A DNA stretch of 64,000 nt. Source: an uncultured bacterium. GTDB taxonomy: Bacteria; Verrucomicrobiota; Verrucomicrobiia; CAIQCK01. Location of the stretch: NCBI GenBank assembly GCA_903870275.1, contig CAIQCK010000045.1, positions 1 to 64,000 on the forward strand, read 5' to 3'. Positions 60,801 to 64,000 of this stretch are shown here, in pieces (position 1 is the first letter of the stretch; every line of letters starts with the position of its first letter). The notes beneath the pieces are model-generated. The model searched no databases and was not told the origin of the DNA. It was given only the letters and a program-made list of their open reading frames with translations. The position numbers were made by a program, and so were the translations under genes.

Positions 60801-63800
60801 GTCAGGTTGGCCACACCGCCGGAGATCGTCCACGAGCCCAAGTTGGTTGCTGTGCTCACATCGTGTTCGCCCCCACTCTGCAATACAACGCCGGAGGCCT
60901 CATTGAGAAACACGGTGTCCATGTTGGTGCCGCCAGTCAGCTGCCACGTCCCCGTGTTGTCGTAAAACGTGGGATCGAACAGGCCGCCGGATTGGCGGAA
61001 GAGGCCGGCATTGGTCACCACGTTCACCACCGCCAGACCGCTACCCATCGCAAACTGACCCGAAGCAGTGACCGCCATGCTGGGCGCGATCAGCGTCGCC
61101 ACATTGGTCGCTGAGGCATTGGCTGCAATCGTCAACCCGTCGGCAAATATGTTGGTGCCGCTCACCAGATTCATCGTGGCCACACTAGTGCCGTTTCCAA
61201 CGACGAAGGCCGAGCCGTTGGAGACGACGGTGCCGCCGCTGTTGAGCGTACCGCCGTTGAAGTTGACCACGCTGTTGGCCCCCTTGGTGACAAGTAGCTG
61301 GTTCACCGTCACCGTGCCGCCGTTGAAGTTGAGCGTGCCGTAGTTCACGTTGAGCGAGCCGGTGCCAGCGGTGTTGGTCGCGTAGAGGTTGCCGCCGGAG
61401 ACGGTGATGACGTTGCCGGTGGACGGGCTGTAACCAATGAAGACGTTGGTGGCGATCACTGTGCCGCCATTGGCAATCGTCAGGCTGTTGCTGGAACCTT
61501 GAAAGCCAGCATACAGAGACAAGCTATTGCTCCAAACCGAACCGGCGCCCGTCACGATCACTGAGTTGCTGGCAGCATCGAAACCAAAACCAATGGAACC
61601 GTTGGTGCTGATCACCAGACCGCCGTTGGTGATGATCAGGCTGTTGCCGAAGCCGTCGTTGCCGACAAAGAGACCACCGCCAAAAACGCCGCCGTTGTTG
61701 TTCCAAACTGAACCGGCGCCCGTCACGATCACTGAGTTGTTACTCTGGTGGACACCCATGCCGATGTCGCCATTGGCACTGAACACGGTGCCGCTATTAG
61801 CGATGGTCACACTGTTGCCGGAACCATTCATGCCGACGATGAGATCGCCGCGGTTGCTCCAAATCGAACCGGCGCCCGTCACGACCACCCAGCTGTTGCT
61901 GGCCATGGAACCGTAGTCGCCGGCGACACGGCCCCCGTCGTCGAAAACCCCGCCGCCGTTGCTGATGGTCAGGCTGTTGCCGTAGCCACTGTAGCCGACA
62001 TAGAGGCCGCCGCTGTTGCTCCAGACGGAGCCAGCGCCGGCCACGAGCACTGAATTGTTGATCGAGCCGAGGTTGTGGCCGATGTAGCCGTTGGTATCGA
62101 ACACCGCACCGCCGTTGCTGATCGTCAGGCTGTTGCTGGAACCACCGTAGCCGATGTAGATGCTGCTGTAGGGGATGCCGTTATTATTCCACACCGAGCC
62201 GGAGCCAGTCACGACCGCCGAGTTGCTGTTCCCATTATAGTGGCCGACGTAGCCATTCGCCGTGAACACCGCACCGCCGTTGGTGATCATCAGACTGTTG
62301 CCGGAACCATAGTAGCCGACATCGAGACTGCCGCTGTTGCTCCAGATCGAACCGGCACCCGACACCATCGCCAAATTGTTGCCGGAGGCGGTGCCGTAGC
62401 CGATGTAACCGTTGGTATTGAGCACCGCCCCGCCATTGGCAATCATCAGGCTGTTGCCGGAACCAGCGTAGCCGACATGGAGGTCGTTGTTGTTGCTCCA
62501 GACCGAGCCGGAGCCGGTGACATTGACAATGCCAACACCATTGCCAACGTTAATGTTGCCGATAATGGTGTCGCCGCCACTGCCTTCCTGCATCTGGGCA
62601 ATGCCGCCCACGATGTTCCACGTGCCGGTTTTGCCCGTCGCCGTTCCGCTGCCGATGACAAAGTCTTGGTTGGCCGTGACAATCGTGGAGTTGGTGGTGG
62701 TCGTCAGCGTGCCGGCCCCGAAGTTGAACACGGCCCTGGTGGTTCCGACGTTATTAGTCATCCACAATGAGTTGGCGGAAATGACGCCGCCACTGAAATT
62801 GAGCGTGCCGTAGCGAATGTTGAGCAAGCCGCTACCAACCATATTGGTCACGTAGAGGTTGCCGCCCGAGAGGGTGATGACATTGCCAGTGGAGGGCCAG
62901 TTACCAATGACGACGTTTGTGGCTGTCACCACGCCCCTGTTGGCTATGATTAGGCTATTGCTGGAACCGTAACCGAGGGCTAGAAGGCCGCTGATGTTCC
63001 AAAGCGAGCCAGGGTCCGTCACAACAACCAGATTGTTCGTGGATGTAGTGCCGCTGCCGATGTAGCTGTAAGCACTGAACACTTGGCCGCCGTTGGTAAT
63101 GGTCAGACTGTTTCCAGAACCCACGTCGCCGACAATAAGATATTGGCTATTGCTCCAAACTGAGCCGGCACCCGTTACTAACACCCAGTTGTTGTCGGCG
63201 GTAGCGTTCAAATCACCGATGTTACAATAGGTGTTAAACACCTTGCCACCGTTGCTGATCGTCAGCGAGTTGCCGCCGCCCTGGTATCCGACATTCAGGT
63301 AGGCGCTGTTGTTCCAAACCGAGCCAGTGTCGGTTACGAGCACCGCGTTGCTGTTGGCGCTGCCCCAACTGCCAATGCTGCTGCCATTGTTGTAGACTTG
63401 GCCGCCATTAGCAATCGTCAATTGGTTGAACAAACCGGTGTTGCCGACGTTCAAACTGCTGCTGTTGCTCCAAAGAGAGCCGGCACCCGTTACCAACACC
63501 CAGTTGTTGTCGGCGCCCGCTGCACGGCCAATGACTGTGTTGCCGCTCGTCACGTTGAGGACGCCGGCGTTGGTGATAATCAGCGCGTTGAATGCCCCGT
63601 TCGTGCCAACGGTGTAGGTGCCAGTGTAGTTGACAGTCGTGCCATTGATGACGTTGGTAATGCCCGTTTCCGCGAAAGCGCGCGGCGCAGTCAATCCCCC
63701 AAGCGCGAACACGAACATGCCCAATCGGATGAGGTTATTGAATGAAGCACGCGACCGGAGGTGGATACAGCGGCGAAAGCCGCGTGGCGGCGGTTTCGTG

Positions 63801-63838
63801 GCCGGCTGGGTTTTTGACTTTCTCGGATGCAGGAACAT
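41990..63838 (-). CDS. Giant type V autotransporter adhesin of T5SS/PEP-CTERM repeats
   Basis: One open frame of 7282 codons (~21.8 kb). The N-terminus has an extended signal (SFNNLIRLGMFVFALGGLTAPRAFA). From ~residue 60 to ~6560 the chain is a run of degenerate ~50-aa units such as VLVTGAGSLWSNSGDLYVGY, GSGNSLTITNGGQVF, and GYIGYNASASNNS; this is the T5SS/PEP-CTERM-associated repeat (TIGR04393-like), expected to form a long beta-helix. Dividing by unit length gives roughly 130 units. Blocks without the unit (TLNFNGGTV..., VVQSGGEQDVGVATNFGTW) occur in between. Near residue 6710 SYSGGTWINGGTQAVKNSFA is an autotransporter-associated beta-strand repeat, and the last ~280 residues are an outer-membrane barrel. 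It should be a surface filament for attachment or aggregation. The frame is intact throughout and Asn/Ser/Gly-rich. Confidence 0.9.
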   Translation of the reverse strand: MFLHPRKSKTQPATKPPPRGFRRCIHLRSRASFNNLIRLGMFVFALGGLTAPRAFAETGITNVINGTTVNYTGTYTVGTNGAFNALIITNAGVLNVTSGNTVIGRAAGADNNWVLVTGAGSLWSNSSSLNVGNTGLFNQLTIANGGQVYNNGSSIGSWGSANSNAVLVTDTGSVWNNSAYLNVGYQGGGNSLTISNGGKVFNTYCNIGDLNATADNNWVLVTGAGSVWSNSQYLIVGDVGSGNSLTITNGGQVFSAYSYIGSGTTSTNNLVVVTDPGSLWNISGLLALGYGSSNSLIIANRGVVTATNVVIGNWPSTGNVITLSGGNLYVTNMVGSGLLNIRYGTLNFSGGVISANSLWMTNNVGTTRAVFNFGAGTLTTTTNSTIVTANQDFVIGSGTATGKTGTWNIVGGIAQMQEGSGGDTIIGNINVGNGVGIVNVTGSGSVWSNNNDLHVGYAGSGNSLMIANGGAVLNTNGYIGYGTASGNNLAMVSGAGSIWSNSGSLDVGYYGSGNSLMITNGGAVFTANGYVGHYNGNSNSAVVTGSGSVWNNNGIPYSSIYIGYGGSSNSLTISNGGAVFDTNGYIGHNLGSINNSVLVAGAGSVWSNSGGLYVGYSGYGNSLTISNGGGVFDDGGRVAGDYGSMASNSWVVVTGAGSIWSNRGDLIVGMNGSGNSVTIANSGTVFSANGDIGMGVHQSNNSVIVTGAGSVWNNNGGVFGGGLFVGNDGFGNSLIITNGGLVISTNGSIGFGFDAASNSVIVTGAGSVWSNSLSLYAGFQGSSNSLTIANGGTVIATNVFIGYSPSTGNVITVSGGNLYATNTAGTGSLNVNYGTLNFNGGTVTVNQLLVTKGANSVVNFNGGTLNSGGTVVSNGSAFVVGNGTSVATMNLVSGTNIFADGLTIAANASATNVATLIAPSMAVTASGQFAMGSGLAVVNVVTNAGLFRQSGGLFDPTFYDNTGTWQLTGGTNMDTVFLNEASGVVLQSGGEHDVSTATNLGSWTISGGVANLTNFVNDNGGALTVSGGVLNGLVTVGDTGVFSQLTITNGGRVLSAGNAILGNSSASSNNSVLVTGAGSLWNNSGILYAGYAGSNNTLTIANGGQVFSANGFIGFTGGSNTVTVTGAGSLWSNGSDLIVGVSGSGNQLTINNGAQVLSDSGNVGFFDGASNNVALVSGAGTVWSNNSDFWMGLYGSGNQLTITNGGRVVNGNGYVGAMAGANRNAVWVSGPGSVWSNRADLYVSDDNNWGNSVTIANGGQVFDASGHIGAFSSGSSNNGVVVTGAGSLWRNSANLEVGEVGPNNFLTIANGGQVFDASGYIGYNSSSNTVTVTGSGSLWNNSGTLYAGYAGSNNTLTIANGGQVFNDNGFIGFTGGGNTVTVTGAGSLWSNNFTLCVDNSGSGNSLIITNGGQVISGNSHWQNSGDLYIGNQSSGNQMIINNGQVLDAHGNIGWDVSASNNIVFVNGPGSLWSNGSDLVVGVSGSGNQLTVNNGAQVRSDTGNLGLLDGASNNVAVVSGAGSVWSNNSDLWVGVYGSGNQLTITNGGWVVNDNSYVGDMAGANRNAVLVSGPGSVWSNRADLYVSDDNNWGNSVTIANSGQVFDVNGHIGAFSSGSSNNGVVVTGTGSLWLNSANLEVGEVGPGNYLTISNGGTVSAINIVVGATPTSTGNVVTVSGGNLYATNGAGMGALDVRNGTLNFNGGNIVANFFFVTNNSGIAANSVFNFNSGTLTTLNGSQFVMPSGSNFFIGATAGQTATWNMLGGTNTVGWAGYIGDVLLGGAAGATGTVNVSGPGTVWSNSSSEVKLGIASSGNQMTVSSGAQVLSSNGFIGLNAGANNNSVLVTGASSLWTNNTFIVVGHGGAGNALILANGGQAVAGLGYVGNLASSSNNSVWLTGTGTVLALTSELDLGWSGSSNSLTIASGAHLLTGTGLFANASTSSNNFAFVTGAGSLWSNNALLAVGDSGFGNRLQIANGATVISWDSFIGNDITSSNNLALLTGNGSVWTNGAHLVVGHSGSMNTLIISNGAQAFSPMGYVGNLVTSSNNVALITGTGSVWTITKELDVGYNGSGNNLSVVNGAQLFTATGIVGNTTSAWNNSVVVSDSGSVWSNGGTLYVGSYGSSNSLTIANGGQVLGANGYVGTFAGSNNFVQVMGAGSLWSNSVQLLLGNNGSANGMAITDGGLVFAPTSIVANAASSSNNYVMVSGPGAIWTNSLRLVLGNSGSGNSLVVTNGGQVFSPLFQMANGATASNNSVLVTGNGSLLQTDSGLTVGRVGPSNVLVVANGGTVIGTNIVVGEQSSSVGNLLAVSGGWLYATNTSANGALNVNYGTLALNSGTVTVNRLFVTNGANSVVNFNGGTLNSGGTVVSNGAAFVVGNTGTGATLNLIGGSQFFGSGVTIGNTGSFNTVVVTNGAVARVASGGTTLGSTASSSNNVMLVTGAGSLWSNSSFLALGSSGSGNILIITNGGVVNNTTGYVGYTYGSGNNTALVSGTNSQWNNNGNLYVGNQGHGNQLIINGGAVVSSAAGSVANYLAAGDINNNNNTVLVDGPGSAWVCTNGPIYVGRDGIGNGATIRNGGLISASAFYVGTENSGYDSFLTIAGTNSTLRTTSGDFLIGGFSFGNVLLITNGGAILCGANSWLGQQTSGNYNVATVSGTGSMWSTVGYLYVGWAGPHNVLTIANGGVVSDAVGDLGNNTTANGNSVLVTGSGSMWSNSDSLYVGWNGSGNSLTSANGGVVTATNIVIGYGPSTGNFIAVVSGSLYATNAAGRGALDVRNGTLNFNGGSIVVDNLFITNNTTSATNSIFNFNAGMLVTRSGSQLVFPFGSNFFIGSTPGQTATWNILGGTNSVSGSGNIILGGAVGVTSAVNVVGPGTVWTNPNANIQVGRISSGNQLNISNGASVYNVMGGLGVSNSSLYNTALVTGSGSLWNSGMLAIGSNSAGNTLIIANGGRVTGVNAYVGAATSASNNSVLVTGAGSTWSSSSVLHVGSSGSSNSLTIANGGKVLGSFSAIGEISTASNNAVIVTGAGSLWSNIFLAVGDYGSGNRLIITNGGQVVETYWTTIGNYNSATNNSVFLTDIGSVWSNGGDVVVGSSGTSNNVTIANGGQLFSGGGVVGYSSSNNSVLVTGAGSVWNNVTNFTVGLLGSGNSATIANSGRVQDAYGYVGYNSTASNNTVTVTGTGSLWINSSNLYVGNNGAGNSLVITSGGKVLDQDGYIGGYSGTASNNSVLVTGPGSIWTNSGSLYVGATVGSNSLTVTGGGQVYDTISFIGFNSASSNNSIVISGVGSLWSNSGGMNFGFNGASNTLTVSGGAQLLNGFAHVGYSSSASNNSILVTGSGSVWSNGTSIEIGLNGSANSLTIANSGQVFGTSASIGKTTSAFHNSVLVTGAGSLWNNNGTLSVGETGSFNNLTITNGGRVANSAAYIGWSASSSNNAAVVGGSGSLWTNYGGLYAGYSGVGNSLTIGNSGQVVGSNGYVGFNSGGNNNSVLVTGSGSLWSNVDVLSVGYGGSGNSLTITNGGQVISPHGSIGYFGTANSNWALVTGAGSMWSNSANLFVGFSGSFNNATIANTGRVFNVSGYVGYNASGSNNSVLVSGAGSAWNNSGTLSVGYSGSGNNLTITNGGQVFNTYGSVGYNLSASNNWALVTGNGSLWSNSLDQRVGYSGSGNSLVIANSGQMFNANGYIGNNAGANNNSVLVSGVGSVWSNAGNLYVGNQGLGNTLTITNGGRVVDVNGYIGNNAGANSNIVVVTGTGSLWMNTGNLYVGMQGTSNELVIGSGGTVDVLGTFSLGTNALLVNNGSLIVSGMQNQGVFTVTGGVVTVTTMTNLGTFLQTGGIFDPTLFDNAGSFQLTGGTNISVTFVNEVSGSVVQSGGEQDVGVATNFGTWTVSGGVANLTNFVNDGGGRLTVGGSGILDGSVTVGGTGSFNQLAVTNGGMILSAGDGILGNSATSSNNTVWIGNAGSLWSNSGNFYVGVTGMFNQLTITNGGRLANGTGYIGFDPSGGNNAAIVTGTGSVWNNSGGLYVGNNSTNNTLVIMNGGQVTSADGVVGRNGSGFNSVLVSDTGSLWSINNNLHVGSGSPSNRLVVANGAQVISAATAYVGLNGYGNSLIITNGGQVLDAWGGVVGRNAGNNSALVTGIGSLWSNGGDFHVGYTGSFNQLTISNGGLVMDAAYTYIGDMTGANHNVVVVTGTNSFLSSALNLQVGLYGSMNSLTIADGGRVTNRYGYIGYYQEASNNSVAVTGVGSLWLNYRDLNVGLSGSGNSLTITNGGTVISSYGYIGYNATASNNSVLVTGAGSLWTNSGDLYVGNNGAGNSLVISNSGRVAAVNGYIGGYSGTASNNSVLVTGAGSIWTNSASLYVGATVGSNSLTVASGGQVYDYISYIGFNNASSNNSIAINGVGSLWSNSGGMNFGFNGSSNSLTVSGGAQLLNGFAHVGYNSGASNNSIGVTGSGSIWSNGSPIEIGLNGADNSLTISNSGQVFGTVASIGKSTSAFYNSVLVTGSGSLWSNSVALYVGDTGSFNTLTIANGGQVLNPTGYVGNATASSNNTVLVSGIGSVWSNSSFLYVGNSGSGNGLTISNGGQVVNQDGYIGYGSGSSNNSVLVTGPGSLWNNNNKAAQIGVYGSSNQLTIAAGGEVISWRGDIGLYSGSSNNSVLVTGAGSLWTNTGSMFVGYGGSGGSLTVANGGRVVDWIGYLGHDITSSNNTALVTGSGSLWLNTSDLDVGLDGGSNRLIISNSGTVIASNVTLGFSSTSTGNVVTVSSGNLYATNTVSNGVLDVRNGTLTFNGGQITANYFYATNNTAGATNSVFNFNSGTLTTLNGSGIVAPGGSDVLIGATPGQTATWNMLGGTNSVSWAGTAGATVLGSATGVTSVVNVVGPGTAWVSSNGNLQVGGVGSGNQLLISNGAQAVDFNGYLGYGVMASNNSVLVTGAGSVWSNSGVLFVGNSGSFNSLTIAGGAQVFSATGNVGSAAGANNNSVLVTGAGSLWANSGTLYIGNNGAGNSLSIVNGGEVDSGSAWIGGYNNASSNNSVAVSGVGSLWNDTGTLYVGTSGASNNLTITGGGRVLDTISYVGFGSASSNNIVQVNGIGTVWSNSAGMNVGFNGSSNSLAVINGAQVFNGSATIGYSTSANNNSILVSGAGSLWSNNSFVQIGLNGSANSLTINSNGQVFDTSAYIGRSTSAVYNSVLVTGAGSLWNNNGTLSVGETGSFNNLTIANGGHVLDLTGYVGNASVAGNNTVLVTGVGSVWSNSGDLIVGNSGSGNSLIVTNGGQVFSGSGIIGNNAGASNNTVLVTGAGSLWSNTTDLYVGFGGSGNQLIISNGGAVVDGNGYVDPVTAGSTNSVLVTGAGSVWTSTNNLFVGNWGSGNTLTITNGGRVVDVNGYVGNNIGANSNVVVVAGAGSLWLNTGNLYFGVQGVSNELFIGSGGTVEVLGTFNLGTNALLINNGNLIMPGMQNQGVFAVTGGVVTVTTMTNLGVFLQTGGVFDPNLFDNFGSVQLSGGTNISVAFVNEVSGSVVQSGGEQDVGVATNFGTWTITGGAANLTNFINMSGGVLNGGGTFNVSSLGTLSNAGTASIGVLNVAAGGTLINSGSLTDQVLVNAGNFTMNGGSLSVAGAMTNAAGGTFNLLAGNAAVPVQLINAGTFNQSGGIFDPAFVDNTGLLTISGGTNMAGVFLNEAGGRVVQSGGEQDVGVATNFGTWTISGGVANLTNFINDNGGALTVSGGVLNGLLTVGNTGAFSQLTITNGGMVLGAGDGYVGYGATASNNSVLITGAGSTWSNSGALYIGYSGSGNNLTVTSGGQLFNDTGYIGYSGSPSNNAVLVTGPGSVWNNSGALQVGFFGSGNSLTIANGGQVFSAGANIGVAGFGGWTPNNNSVTVTGSDSAWINSGQVTVGYSDSGNSMTIANGGQVSSTGGNIGYTTDANGNSVLVTGAGSVWSNDNSLYVGYAGAGNTLTITNGGQVFNGGGGIIGYGSAASNNAVLVTGSGSAWNSPTSSVGGLGAQFQIGYSGSSNSLTIANGGQVAGYSSFIGYNASASNNRVLVTDPGSVWSNSGTLEIGVHGSGNSLTVTNGGQVFGANGYVGYASDNNSTVVSGGGSVWSNSNAMFIGVLGSGNSLTISNSGQVFAASACIGLYSPVSNNAAVVTGPGSLWSISGELDIGTLGSSNSLTISNSGQVFAANACIGYNSSASNNTVVVTGPGSLLNISGELDVGTLGSSNSLTIANGGTVTASNVIVGFDAMATGNFITVSGGNLYATNGAGTGTLDVHNGALTFNGGQITADWFYATNNTGGATNSVFNFNSGTLTTLNGSQIVTPSGSNFIIGATAGQTATWNILGGTNVVAPVAGNTSTTILGGVSGAAGVVTVSGAGTVWTNAGDLWVGGAGSGSGLTITNSGTVMASNVVVGFAATSTGNFINVSGGNLAVGNGAGTLDVRGGTLNFSGGQITAGYVYATNNSAGAANSVFNFNSGTLTTLNGSQIVAPSGSNFIIGATAGQTATWNILGGTNAVVPVAGNTSTTILGAVSGAAGVVTVSGAGTVWTNAGDLWVGGAGSGSQLTITNGAEVINANGVVGNAAGANSNIVTVAGTNSLWLNTGNLSVGILGISNQLIVGSGATVQVLGSFKLGSNSVFSNSGSLISSSTEIDPGGQLQVTSSGGLGTGAITNNGTLVFNPTAIMTVSNVISGSGSLIENGPGEMVLTSSNSYSGGTWINGGTQAVKNSFALGSGPVVLNGGVLKADPTIMYFATYTQGGGTLQLAIGGTATAGVDYDQINVAGVATITGGTLKVVPYSGYVPKNRDQVPLLVAAGGLVGTYPTFDDSAFRTNTLTPVSVLLLTNLIYTPTTLTLQWSQLPFSPYALTPNQQAVARNLDVAANDPRMKAVVDFLDYLPGGVGQLPTAFDLISPQQLVPMFSMGFASADVQGYNLQSRLSQLRSGSTGFNAGGLSLYDPTGARDGLNALPQFAANLPAEDMLAMSQGTLYSGVLRPASDNPWGVFVEGAGQFLGVQGDQNASGYHINSAGLTVGADRRVTDSSTYPFDQLVVGGSMGYASSYSDLGGGGRINVNGAQGNAYAVWMKDPWHVEGMVGGGCNVYDTRRSALGGIASGTTEGWTLSGLLGGGYDWEQGPWRFGPEMVVQYTRVNIDAFDENGSLAPLHIESSGANSLHSQVGAHWQYRAKVDTIEFTPELRAGWRHEYMNPDMTLDSRFANGAGGIFSTQGPALGVDSAVVGVGVSVQWTRDLSTYINYDTEVGRSNFQLNYVSAGVRIRL
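43590..43720 (-). other. Autotransporter-associated beta-strand repeat (PATR)
   Basis: Residues ~6705-6750 read MVLTSSNSYSGGTWINGGTQ then SFALGSGPVVLNGGVLKADP, the PATR motif found just before the barrel in many autotransporters. Only one clear copy exists here. Confidence 0.75.
44140..44980 (-). repeat. Direct duplication of ~167 codons in the adhesin
   Basis: The protein block TATWNILGGTN..., GNTSTTILGG..., SGAAGVVTVSGAGTVWTNAG, DLWVGGAGSGS occurs twice, ~167 codons apart, with nearly identical DNA (about 44140-44480 and 44640-44980). A recent duplication. Confidence 0.75.
48117..48840 (-). repeat. Adhesin higher-order repeat, copy 1
   Basis: A ~720-bp (~240 codon) module of five to six repeat units, including the distinctive SAVYNSVLVTGAGSLW and NSAGMNVGFNGSSNSL segments. 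It aligns without gaps to copies offset by 2073 bases (50190) and a further 3354 bases (53544), both whole-codon distances. Confidence 0.7.
50190..50913 (-). repeat. Adhesin higher-order repeat, copy 2
   Basis: Same module as copy 1, offset +2073 bases (691 codons). Recognised by STSAFYNSVLVTGSGSLW and NSGGMNFGFNGSSNSLTVSG. Confidence 0.7.
53544..54267 (-). repeat. Adhesin higher-order repeat, copy 3
   Basis: Same module, offset +3354 bases (1118 codons) from copy 2. Recognised by TTSAFHNSVLVTGAGSLW and NSGGMNFGFNGASNTLTVSG. Confidence 0.7.
58880..60463 (-). repeat. Adhesin tandem duplication with 1023-base offset
   Basis: 58880-59440 and 59903-60463 are almost identical at DNA level; for example, CCCAGTTGTTGTC recurs exactly 1023 bases (341 codons) apart. 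Protein text SDDNNWGNSVTIANGGQVFD and NLEVGEVGPNNFLTIANGG is repeated. A further ~150-base block at ~59690 recurs at ~60464. Confidence 0.78.
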
Positions 63839-63847
63839 GATGGAAAT

Positions 63848-63853
63848 TCTCCC
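63848..63853 (-). promoter_or_regulatory. Ribosome-binding site of the giant adhesin
   Basis: On the minus strand GGGAGA lies 9 bases before the ATG at 63838, fixing the start of the 7282-codon ORF. The remaining ~145 bases to the window edge must hold at least part of its leader; no convincing -35/-10 pair is picked. Confidence 0.6.
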
Positions 63854-64000
63854 GTGGTTCTTTACACAATGCCTTTGCGGGTGTTGGAGATACCGGCGTT
63901 AAACAAAAGGATCCCAACGCTTAGGAAAGCCGCGAGAGACAAAAACCCCCACCTTCTGCACGACAGCAGAAATAGACCGCGATGACTGGAGCGTAACATG

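Noticed and set aside
41990-63838. Adhesin repeats considered as a CRISPR array or satellite DNA
   Set aside because: Units are degenerate, in frame, without unique spacers of constant length, and end in a coherent barrel domain.

Overview
The window looks like chromosomal DNA of a high-GC, Gram-negative, heterotrophic bacterium, most likely a Verrucomicrobiota member or a close PVC relative. The signs are a PEP-CTERM sorting signal, a giant adhesin built of T5SS/PEP-CTERM-associated repeats with an autotransporter barrel, several twin-arginine secreted sugar-related proteins, and intergenic palindromic repeats of the kind scattered through verrucomicrobial genomes. The assignment is inference; no rRNA or marker gene is present.

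Layout. 1-185: a possible insertion-sequence end. 186-9873: a secreted GH5-like protein with an apparently lost catalytic half (minus), then on plus a 1238-aa secreted TIM-barrel glycosidase-like protein, an SDR reductase, a membrane PAS histidine kinase and a GH88-type unsaturated glucuronyl hydrolase. 9911-14185: a minus-strand cluster (DUF6807 protein, NodB-like protein, GNAT acetyltransferase, DUF362 protein). 14186-15448: non-coding and rich in inverted repeats. 15449-17650: Cache-HAMP class III nucleotidyl cyclase (minus). 17946-18938: PEP-CTERM protein with six HAF-like repeats. 19710-22247: large secreted carbohydrate-binding protein. 22273-22858: a gene graveyard in which a 131-bp hairpin (MITE-like) element abuts a ceramidase-like pseudogene. 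23362-25131: C45-like Ntn hydrolase. 25151-25265: remnant of a ComM/Mg-chelatase ATPase.

25373-41514 is the metabolic core: a XylR-type regulator diverges from a tightly packed run of 14 plus-strand genes (many ATGA or TAATG overlaps). They encode a Gfo/Idh/MocA oxidoreductase, MFS transporter, PfkB kinase, IolB-like isomerase, FGGY kinase, FAD-linked oxidase, Fe-S protein, L-fucose-isomerase-like protein, class II aldolase, ThuA, a TIM-barrel isomerase, NupG-type transporter, NagB-like deaminase and polysaccharide deacetylase. Together they have the logic uptake, isomerisation, phosphorylation, aldol cleavage and oxidation of the fragment for an unidentified (deoxy-, amino-, sulfo- or inositol-like) sugar. 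The set mixes inositol-type, fucose-type and amino-sugar modules and lacks IolD.

41655-41892 holds a broken tyrosine recombinase. 41990-63838 (minus) is one uninterrupted 7282-codon ORF: a giant type V secreted adhesin with signal peptide, roughly 130 degenerate ~50-aa repeats organised in higher-order duplications, an autotransporter beta-strand repeat and a C-terminal beta-barrel. It takes one third of the window. Nearly all other long ORFs in the track are GC-driven shadows of these genes.
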